64,000 nt of DNA from positions 71,456,127-71,520,126 of the forward strand of contig JALGPY010000006.1 of NCBI GenBank assembly GCA_023055425.1, written 5' to 3'. Positions 56,763-64,000 of this stretch are shown here, piece after piece. Positions within the stretch are counted from its first letter, which is position 1. Each line of letters begins with the position of its first letter. The stretch is from Linanthus parryae (Eukaryota; Streptophyta; Magnoliopsida; Ericales; Polemoniaceae). The notes beneath the pieces are model-generated. The model saw nothing but the letters and a program-made list of their open reading frames with translations. It did no database searches and was not told where the DNA came from. The translations under genes were made by a program, and so were the position numbers.

Positions 56763-59700
56763 TCACGGGTCGTCGAAGTAGATTGGATCTACCCTGGCGA
56801 CTTCGGCGTTCTCGAGATATGGCTTGATTCGGTTTCCGTTCACCTTGAAGCTTGAGTTGTCTTTTGGATTCTCTAGCTCAAATGCGCCCCATGCGAATAT
56901 CTTCCTGATGATGAACGGCCCCGACCAACGAGATCTCAACTTTCCCGGAAAGTACCTCATTCTTGTGTTGTAGAGAAGTACCTTGTCTCCTTCGTTGAAC
57001 TGCTTTGGCGTGATACGCTGATCATGCCACTTTTTCGTCTTCTCTTTGTAAATTTTGGCGCTCTCAAATGCCGTCCTGCGGAACTCCTCTAATTCCAGCA
57101 GCGCCATCTTTCTCTTATCTCTGGCCAGACTCTCATCCATGTTGAGCAGTTTGATAGCCCAATAGGCCTTATGTTCCAGCTCAACCGGGAGGTGACACGC
57201 TTTCCCAAACACGAGCTGGTATGGTGACATTCCTAGCGGTGTTTTGAAAGATGTCCTGTATTCCCACAACGCATCATCCAGTCTTATCGACCAATCCTTC
57301 CGGCCCAGATTTACGGTTTTCTCGAGAATGCCCTTGATCTCTCGGTTTGACACCTCTGCCTTTCCGTTAGTCTGGGGGTGATAAGGCAGTGATACCTTAT
57401 GGATCGATACCCCGTACTGCTTAAGTACCCTAGCAAACACTTTGTTAATAAAGTGTGACCCCTCATCGCTGATCATTGCTCTGGGGGTCCCGAATCGTGT
57501 GAATATGTTGCGTTTCAGAAAACGCTCAACTGTCGCTGCATCGTTTTTCTGACACGCTATCGCCTCGATCCACTTTGTAACATAGTCCACTGCCAGCAAT
57601 ATGTACAGATTTCCCATAGAAGACGGGAACGGTCCCATGAAGTCAATCCCCCATACATCAAAGGGTTCAACCTCCTGCCAAATAGTCAAAGGCATCTCGT
57701 CCCTATGTGACGTACTCCCTGTCCTCTGGCATCTATCACATCCATGTACATAATCATGACAGTCCTTGAAAAGTGTTGGCCAAAAGAAACCTGACTGCAG
57801 TACCTTGTGTGCCGTGCGGGTCCCTCCAAAGTGACCCCCACACTGAGCCGAGTGACAGTGCCTGATCACGTTCCAGGCCTCGTGGGTCGGAACACACCTC
57901 CTCAGGATATTGTCGGCTCCTTGCTTGAACAGATACGGGTCGTCCCAGAAATACCGCCGGCTTTCAGAAATAAACCGTTTCCGCAGTGACGGGGTTAGGT
58001 CCTCGGGAAGCGTGCCACTCACCAGATAGTTGGCTATAGCGAAGTACCATGGTCTCCCAAGTTTGACCGCCATGATGTGCTCGTCCGGAAAGTTCTCCTG
58101 GATCGGTACCGGATCCACCTCAGCATTCTCAAGCCTGGACAGGTGGTCCGCTACTACGTTCTCGACTCCCTTCTTATCCCGGATTTCCACATCAAATTCC
58201 TGCATCAGTAATACCCACCTCAGCAGTCTCGGTTTTGCGTCCTTCTTGTCCAGCAGATATTTCAGGGCACTATGGTCGGTAAAAACGATGACTTTTGACC
58301 CGACCAAGTACGGCCTGAATTTATCCAGAGCATATACCACAGCAAGCAGCTCCTTCTCAGTAGTGCCATAGTTGATCTGGGCATCGTTGAGTACCCGACT
58401 TGCATAATAAATCACATGGCAAACTTTGTCCTTCCGCTGTCCCAAAACTGCACCGACTGCATAGTCGCTTGCGTCACACATTAGCTCAAACGGAAGTGAC
58501 CAGTCCGGTGTAGTGATAACCGGGGCTGTGGTCAGCTTCTCCTTCAAATGGTCAAAGTCCTGCTGACAAGCTGCATCAAAGTCAAAGGGCACGTCTTTTC
58601 CAAGTAAAGCGCAGAGTGGCTTCGTGATCTTGGAAAAGTCTTTGATGAACCTCCGGTAAAATCCTGCATGTCCCAGAAAACTCTTGATCGCCTTTACGGT
58701 TGTCGGATATGGGAGTTGTTTTATCACCTCGATCTTGGCTCTGTCCACCTCGAGTCCCTTTCTGGAAATTTTGTGACCCAGCACGATCCCCTCGGTGAAC
58801 ATAAAATGACACTTCTCCCAGTTCAGCACCAAATTCGCCTTCTTGCATCGGATCAGAACCTGTCCCAGGTGGTGCAGGCAGTCGTCAAAACTATCCCCGA
58901 ACAGTGAAAAATCGTCCATAAAGACCTCCAGATTTTTCTCGATCATGTCGGAGAATATCGCCATCATGCATCTCTGGAATGTGGCTGGAGCGTTACACAA
59001 CCCGAATGGCATGCGCCGGAACGCAAACGTACCGTACGGGCAGGTAAACGTTGTCTTCTCCTGATCTTCCGGGGCTATGCAAATCTGGTTATACCCGGAG
59101 TACCCGTCCAGAAAACAGTAATAGGCGTGATGGGCCAGCCTGTCCAACATCTGGTCCATGAATGGCAGCGGGAAGTGGTCTTTCAGTGTTGCATCGTTTA
59201 GCCTCCGGTAATCCATAAAGATCCGCCAGCTTGTAACCGTGAGCTGCGCAATCTGTTCCTGGTCCTCATTCTGCACCACGGTAATACCCCCCTTTTTGGG
59301 CACGCACTGGACCGGGCTGATCCAAGTGCTGTCTGATATGGGGTATATGATTCCTGCTTCCAGCCACTTCATGACCTCCTTGCGCACAACATCCTTCATG
59401 TTCGGGTTCAGTCTCCGCTGGGGCTGAATCACCGGTTTCTTGCCTTCTTCAATCCTGATCTTGTGCATGCAATAGGAGGGGCTGATCCCCTTAATATCTG
59501 AAATCGTCCAGGTGATTGCTTCTTTGTGCTCTCTCAATACTTCCAGCAGTTTCTCTTCCTGTTCCTGAGATAGAAGAGAAGATACAATTACGGGCAGAGT
59601 ATTATTATTACCAATGTACGCATACCTGAGATGGTTCGGGAGCGGTTTAAGCGCAAGTGCAGGCGGCTCCTTGAGTGACGGAACCAGGATCATCTTCTGG

Positions 59701-59819
59701 CAGCCATCTTCGTCCCGGTGCAAAGTGGTCCAGTCTTCGGCTCTCATGGCCTGCTCGCACCGAGTCATCTCCTTTTCCTCTCCGTACATGCTATCAATTT
59801 CTTCCCATAACCGATCCAT
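56763..59819 (-). CDS. pol: pol of element B: reverse transcriptase, RNase H, integrase (intact ORF)
   Basis: A 1018-residue open frame. [11 protein letters not shown] (~201), [11 protein letters not shown] (~237) and the catalytic FMDD at 300-303. RNase H: D449 (MCDASD), E488 (TEKELL), D515 (FTDHSAL). Integrase: zinc-binding [14 protein letters not shown] (~663-697), then catalytic D726 (GIDFMGP), D785 (ISDEGSHF) and E822 ([10 protein letters not shown]). The C-terminal part has the usual GPFIIRK module and no chromodomain, as expected of Athila. All catalytic residues are present and there is no internal stop. The frame extends upstream of the ATG at 59819 to about 59870, so the real start is probably fused to protease; a stop or frame change near 59875 now separates them. 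Confidence 0.95.
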   Translation of the reverse strand: MDRLWEEIDSMYGEEKEMTRCEQAMRAEDWTTLHRDEDGCQKMILVPSLKEPPALALKPLPNHLRYAYIGNNNTLPVIVSSLLSQEQEEKLLEVLREHKEAITWTISDIKGISPSYCMHKIRIEEGKKPVIQPQRRLNPNMKDVVRKEVMKWLEAGIIYPISDSTWISPVQCVPKKGGITVVQNEDQEQIAQLTVTSWRIFMDYRRLNDATLKDHFPLPFMDQMLDRLAHHAYYCFLDGYSGYNQICIAPEDQEKTTFTCPYGTFAFRRMPFGLCNAPATFQRCMMAIFSDMIEKNLEVFMDDFSLFGDSFDDCLHHLGQVLIRCKKANLVLNWEKCHFMFTEGIVLGHKISRKGLEVDRAKIEVIKQLPYPTTVKAIKSFLGHAGFYRRFIKDFSKITKPLCALLGKDVPFDFDAACQQDFDHLKEKLTTAPVITTPDWSLPFELMCDASDYAVGAVLGQRKDKVCHVIYYASRVLNDAQINYGTTEKELLAVVYALDKFRPYLVGSKVIVFTDHSALKYLLDKKDAKPRLLRWVLLMQEFDVEIRDKKGVENVVADHLSRLENAEVDPVPIQENFPDEHIMAVKLGRPWYFAIANYLVSGTLPEDLTPSLRKRFISESRRYFWDDPYLFKQGADNILRRCVPTHEAWNVIRHCHSAQCGGHFGGTRTAHKVLQSGFFWPTLFKDCHDYVHGCDRCQRTGSTSHRDEMPLTIWQEVEPFDVWGIDFMGPFPSSMGNLYILLAVDYVTKWIEAIACQKNDAATVERFLKRNIFTRFGTPRAMISDEGSHFINKVFARVLKQYGVSIHKVSLPYHPQTNGKAEVSNREIKGILEKTVNLGRKDWSIRLDDALWEYRTSFKTPLGMSPYQLVFGKACHLPVELEHKAYWAIKLLNMDESLARDKRKMALLELEEFRRTAFESAKIYKEKTKKWHDQRITPKQFNEGDKVLLYNTRMRYFPGKLRSRWSGPFIIRKIFAWGAFELENPKDNSSFKVNGNRIKPYLENAEVARVDPIYFDDP

Positions 59820-59926
59820 CTCCTCGTTTTCCCATCCTTCATCAACTACGTCTATGGCGAAGATGTCTTCATGTCATAAAAATTTGGCAGTTGAAGATTT
59901 TTGAAAACGATAAATTTAACCTTGTC

Positions 59927-60571
59927 CTAGTTAATCTGCATGGTCAGTTCCCCGCTCTTGCAGTTTATCATGGCTTCTCCAGTGGCCAAAAACGGCCTGC
60001 CCAGTATGAGCGGTACCTCCCCTGCCTCCATGTCTAGAATCACGAAATCTGCTGGAAAAATCAGCTCGCCGACCTTCACCAAAATATCCTCAATAACTCC
60101 ATAGGCCTGTTTTACGGACCTGTCTGCCATCTGCAGCATGATTCTGGTGGGCCGGGGCTCCCCGACTTTCAAACTTTTGAAAATCGTCAATGGCATCAGG
60201 TTGATGCTGGCCCCTAGGTCACACAGAGGCTTTCCTGTGTAAGCATTACCTAGGGTGACCGGTATTACAAAACTGCCAGGATCTTTTCTCTTCCTCGGTA
60301 GCCCATTCTTCACACAGTTGCTCACTTCTGCCGTCAGGTTTATAGTCTCGAAATCGCTCATTCGCCTCCTCCCATACAGAATGTCCTTGAGGAATTTGGC
60401 GTAAGTGGGCATCTTTGCCAAAGCCTCAGCAAAGGGTATGTTGATCTGCAGCTGCTTGAACATCTCGAGAAACCTGGCGTAGTCCTTGCTATCGTCCCTC
60501 TTTCGTGTCTTCAAGGGGTATGGTACCTCCTTGGAGACAGGTACCGCTTCTGCATCTGTCTCATTCTGCAC
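59927..60571 (-). pseudogene. Protease domain of element B gag-pol
   Basis: A 214-residue frame. LCDLGASINLMPLTIF carries the D-L-G-A form of the aspartic protease active site characteristic of Athila-like elements; VPLILGRPFLATGEAMI is the second protease block. The N-terminal part (DYARFLEMFKQLQINIPF, AKMPTYAKFLKDIL) is the conserved gag-protease linker. It is separated from gag by a frame change near 60620 and from RT by a stop or frame change near 59875. The protease domain itself is intact. Confidence 0.85.
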
Positions 60572-62169
60572 TGCATCCTGCCGAATCGAGCCCTTCGGCT
60601 GGGGCGGTCGACTGAGCTGTTATCCTGGCCAGACAGTTTGCGTTCTACTTCTTTTGACTTTTCGGCGCATGCGTGGCTAGGATACGGTGGATCCTGTAGT
60701 GCTATTCCACTCCGAGTGGTGATAGCATTGATCTGAGCACGTGGATTATTCACTGTATTCGAGGGCAAGTTTCCTGGCTGTCTCTCCGTTAGCTGCTGTG
60801 CTAACTGCCCTACTTGTACCTCCAAAGCACGCAGTGACGTTTTGGTCGTCTGCATGTCGGCTGTCAGGGCGTCCATATGTGCGAACCGGGACTCCATGGT
60901 CTGAAACATTGACTCGATCTTCTTCATCTGGGCGTCGTACTGCTGTGCAGATGGGCCCGGCTGAACCTGCTGTGTCGGTGCAGCCTGCTGGGCTGGTGGC
61001 CTGTGCTGGAATCTGGGTGCATAAACTGCGGAGTTCGGGTTTCCGTACCGGAACCCGGGATGATCTCTCGTGCCCGGTCTGTACCTGCTCGGGTCCCACT
61101 GCTGCTGTACGTAATTGGTGTCTTCGGTTCTGATCTCTTCAATGGCCGCGTCCAAATCAGGTTCTCCGACTGCTGCAACAGGCTTCTTATCCGAGTAGAC
61201 TTTCTTGATCAAGTCATGAACGATCTTGGCCAGGTTGTCTATCCGGTCATCTTCTGCTGGTTCGGCTCTAGCCGTCATCCTGCGATCGTCTAACAGTCGG
61301 GTGTCCTGTTTGGCTAACTGCTTCACCAGGTCGTATGCACCGTCTTTATCCACATGATACAGGAAGTTTCCCCCGGATTCTTTGTCGATCCTGTCAGCAC
61401 TCTCCCTGTCTAGGGCATGGTAGAATACCTGCAGGATCTTCGCATCACCAAAGCCGTGGTTCGGGCATCTTTTCACCAATCTCATCAATCTGTCCCATGC
61501 GTCTACCACCGTCTCCCCCATCTTCTGCTTGAATGAAAGAATCTCGCTCTGCAACTGAATGACTCGGGAAGCGGGATAAAACTTTGCCAGAAAATCTGCG
61601 ACACACCCCTCCCATGTAGTGATGGATCGGTGTGGTCAGGATTCGAGCCAGTCCTTGGCTACTCCGAATAGGCAGTATGGGAACAGGATTAACATAAGTG
61701 CCTCTGCGTCTACCCCCTTATATCGGACCTTGTTGCAGTAATCCTCAAATTTCCCGATAAAGTCGTTCGGGTCTTCGTCGGCCTTGCCGTAGAACGGGCA
61801 GAGGGTCTGTACCGTCAGGATGGTGGAGGGTTTGATGTCGAAGTGTTCTGCGGTGATCTCGAGCACCACAATAGCTCGCTCATGCCCCCCGGTGGGGACT
61901 TCGAAATTCTCCACCAACGCCTTCCCAGACCGGTTATAAGTTCTCTGGTTGCTTCAGGCAGCCAGACCTGCTGTGACAAGCTCTTCGATGTACCGAGCCA
62001 TCTGGGCTGGGGTACGTGTCTCTCGTTCTTCCCCACCAGCTGCAGGGAGCTCGGGATTGTCTCTTGAGTTGCCTGCCATTCTGCTTTCTCGGTTTCTGCG
62101 CTTCTGTTTGGTGTACAGCTTTTTTGGATTGTCGAGTGGTGGTACCAAATTGCGAGGCAATCTGGGCAT
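60511..62169 (-). pseudogene. gag of element B (two in-frame stops)
   Basis: One frame runs from an ATG at about 62169 (a second ATG near 62080) to 60511, with TGA stops at about 61954 and 61636. The capsid block FYGKADEDPNDFIGKFEDYC, SFKQKMGETVVDAWDRLMRL and YHALDRESADRIDKESGG is typical of Athila gag. A helical segment (MKKIESMFQTMESRFAHMDAL) and the AQQLTERQPGNLPSNT / AITTRSG motif follow. No CCHC knuckle is seen. A frame change near 60620 disconnects it from protease. Confidence 0.88.
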
Positions 62170-62287
62170 CAACTGAACAGTCCTGAAAAACGCAGATTCA
62201 AAAAGCAGTGAGATAAAAGAAAATAACGGAACTGAAAAATAAAAACTCCGAAAACTAATCCTGATAACTAAATTAACCCTAAAAATT

Positions 62288-62304
62288 CCCCGGCAACGGC
62301 GCCA
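62288..62304 (-). other. Primer-binding site of element B (tRNA-Asp type)
   Basis: The plus strand reads CCCCGGCAACGGCGCCA, identical to the 3' end expected of plant tRNA-Asp including CCA, so the minus-strand RNA pairs with it. It is 6 bp from the LTR. tRNA-Asp priming is known for Athila/Tat elements. Confidence 0.92.
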
Positions 62305-62310
62305 AAAACT

Positions 62311-63930
62311 TGAAGCGCAAACTAACGTTCTGTTCGCAAGTATACGAATCTTGTAATACCGGGTGTAATTAAACTCGGATGATCGTTCCCACGAGGACTA
62401 TTTCGGGTTTTTTCGAGAAGTCAGTTTAATTTGCAGAGTGTAAAAGGAGGAGTAGTTTAGGTTTGTGATTAACTATAAACTAAAAATAAGCAAATAAAAA
62501 CGCAAATATTTTTTGTGACGTTTTTCTGAAAATTGTGAAAGTTGTGAATCTAGGTTTTGGAATACTAGGTCCCAGGATCCCCTAGGGTTTCTTCAGAATT
62601 ATGTTCTTCGGTTTGATATGAAAACACTCAGCAGTTTAAATTACCCGTGCCACGTACCGATTGTGCAGTAACCTTTCAGATTCCACACGCTGTCACGATC
62701 CTGCAGACTTTCGGGTTCCTGTTAAGCTGCCTAAGTCTGCAGTCTCGTTCTAAGTCTGCTAGGGTTTCTAACCTGTCCTGATGGCCCGGTTCAGATTCTC
62801 TAACAGTTTGTCTATACGTTTTGGCTAGCCCTATCTCCCTTTCTCTGGTCGGTCTATCAGGGTAAGGTACTAAATCCTGTCTTTTCTTCCTAACCCTAAC
62901 ATGACGTTTTCACCTACAGGCTCGGGTCTATAGCAATTCTGGTTCGCGACTCTGATCATGCATAAACAGATATAATCAAAACAGAATAACTGATAATACT
63001 GCTGAATTAAGATAACGTAATCATGAATTCATACTCAAACTGCAGAATAATGTTTGAAAACGAAATCCTAGGTTCACCGAGAACCTAGGTAAAAGGTTTA
63101 GCTACTAAACGACATAATAAATTAACAAAGTTTCTGAATTTAAAAGAGAGAATAAGATCAAACTAAGTCTTCGGATCTGGATGAGTGCTTCCGTGCTCTC
63201 CCGGGATGCTCAGACTTGTCCTTGGATGAATTGTCTTGTGTGTTGTGTCTTCAAAACGAGTCTGGACGAGTCTTTATATAGTGCTGGCGAAGTTTCTGGA
63301 ACTTGTCTTTATTTACGAAACTGCCACTGCCCGAAACCGCCCCAATTTTTGTGCTGTCTGCGTATAATACGCAGCCTGCTGCGTATAATACGCAGACAGG
63401 GTCTTCTGTTGCTGCTTTTTTCCACTTTTTGCTTGCTGTCTGCGTATAATACGCAGGCCCTGCGTATAATACGCAGACAGGGACCCTCCTGTGCCTCCAA
63501 CTTCCTTCTTTCTGCGTATTTTCTCCCCCTGGCTGCGTATAATACGCAGGGGGCTGCGTATAACACGCAGACAGGGGAGAAAACTGTCCAAAATCACCTC
63601 TCCCTCCTTGTTGCTTGCGTATTTTACGTAGGGTCTGCGTATTATACGCGGACAGAAAGGCAGGATGCTCTTTTCTGCCTCTGTTTGCCTCCTGCTGCAT
63701 CCCCGATCCATTCCTGCTGCATTCCCGGGCCCTGTTCCTGCATAGACATGAACACACCCGCGATCATATCCAATAAAAGTACGGAAAATGCAGAAATTTA
63801 TAAAGAGCAAATAACTGTCTCGTTCCTAAAACCGAGGCTTTCCGTGGGTGAAAATTGGCTAAAACATGAGTTTTCTGGCACAAATGCACAAAAACCGAGC
63901 TATAAGATAACCCCGATTTGGGCGTTATCA
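62311..63930 (-). repeat. 5' LTR of element B (1620 bp)
   Basis: Bounded by TGAAGCGC (62311, beside the primer site) and CGTTATCA (63930). TATA box on the minus strand at 63272-63283. It carries four palindromic units (63354-63655). Differs from the 3' LTR by a small percentage of substitutions and a 29-bp length difference, so the insertion is fairly recent. ORFs inside encode translated palindromes (YYTQTA, RIIRRQ) and are not genes. Confidence 0.93.
63354..63655 (-). repeat. Palindromic array in U3 of the element B 5' LTR
   Basis: Units at 63354-63399, 63436-63480, 63532-63574 and 63613-63655, about 82-96 bp apart. The first unit is complete here but is only a half-unit in the 3' LTR. The array starts 71 bp upstream of the TATA box in the element sense. 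Confidence 0.9.
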
Positions 63931-64000
63931 TCGGCCCACCACCGTGGTGGTCCGGTAAGGTATCGAGAGTGCAATTTGATGCCTCTCTGCCCGTCACCGC
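63931..64000 (-). pseudogene. Third ORF of element A, continuation after element B
   Basis: In the minus strand this reads GIKLHSRYLTGPPRWWA, which joins across element B to WVVNRVVGIQHF at 50180. The B third ORF has the same order (LKLHSGFLCKPAKWWADWVVNRIVGIQHF region, 54748-54665). Shows that B inserted within this ORF; runs off the window. Confidence 0.88.

Larger units (their letters stand above)
50191..63930 (-). mobile_element. Element B: full-length Athila-like gypsy retrotransposon
   Basis: A 13,740-bp element has two LTRs (5': 62311-63930; 3': 50191-51781), a tRNA-Asp primer site, gag, protease with DLGA, intact RT-RNase H-integrase, a third ORF and a long 3' region. It is flanked by TCAGC (50186-50190) and TCGGC (63931-63935), a target duplication with one mismatch. 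Removing it joins the two halves of the A third ORF in the expected order. gag has two in-frame stops and there are frameshifts at gag-protease, protease-RT and within the third ORF, so this copy is probably not autonomous. Confidence 0.93.

Noticed and set aside
60741..61293. Plus-strand and alternative-frame ORFs over B gag
   Set aside because: Shadows of the Gln/Pro-rich gag frame on the minus strand.

Overview
The window looks like nuclear DNA of a flowering plant with a repeat-rich genome. About 62 of the 64 kb can be assigned to LTR retrotransposons, most of them nested in one another, and I found no host gene, tRNA or rRNA. The evidence is Ty1/copia and Ty3/gypsy pol domains of plant lineages (SIRE/Maximus-like and Angela/Tork-like copia, chromodomain-bearing Tekay/Del-like gypsy, Athila-like gypsy). 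It also includes primer-binding sites matching plant tRNA-iMet and tRNA-Asp, long LTRs and 5-bp target duplications. The plant family cannot be told from the sequence.

Layout, with my own labels. Element H (1-4091, minus) is the 5' part of a long-LTR gypsy-like element; it sits inside element G (4092-10901, plus), a decayed SIRE-like copia. G in turn interrupts element C (10905-13041, minus), an Angela-like copia remnant. A solo LTR (13257-16354) flanked by CGTAA follows, then old remnants (16360-18095). Element D (18096-37560, minus) is a decayed chromovirus split by element E (25735-34194, plus), a nearly intact Angela-like copia with two 1431-bp LTRs and a perfect TCTGG target duplication. 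Element F (37561-44560, plus) is a chromovirus related to D in opposite orientation, with an unusual acidic ORF ahead of gag. An unclassified AT-rich piece (44561-45365) separates F from element A (45366-50190, resuming at 63931), an Athila-like element interrupted by element B (50191-63930, minus). B is a 13.7-kb relative with both LTRs, a tRNA-Asp primer site, an intact 1018-residue RT-RNase H-integrase ORF and a third, env-position ORF.

The genes are retrotransposon parts: gag makes the particle, protease/RT/RNase H/integrase copy and insert the element, and the LTRs supply promoter and ends. Most are broken by stops and frameshifts; B pol and E gag-pol are the best preserved.

The most notable structures are not genes. 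(1) In Athila-like A and B, U3 carries nested palindromes built on CTGCGTA/TACGCAG arms, starting about 60-75 bp upstream of the TATA box. In B six more copies, at about 94-bp spacing, lie between pol and the third ORF, again about 60 bp upstream of a TATA-like box, which suggests an internal, U3-like promoter. (2) SIRE-like G carries at least seven paired copies of a 16-bp palindrome, TTTCAAGGCCTTGAAA, in coding, non-coding and LTR sequence. (3) An exact 12-mer resembling the polypurine tract recurs six times in A and B. (4) H has a perfect 12-bp-stem hairpin at its LTR edge, and a second LTR fragment has a hairpin of similar shape but different sequence.
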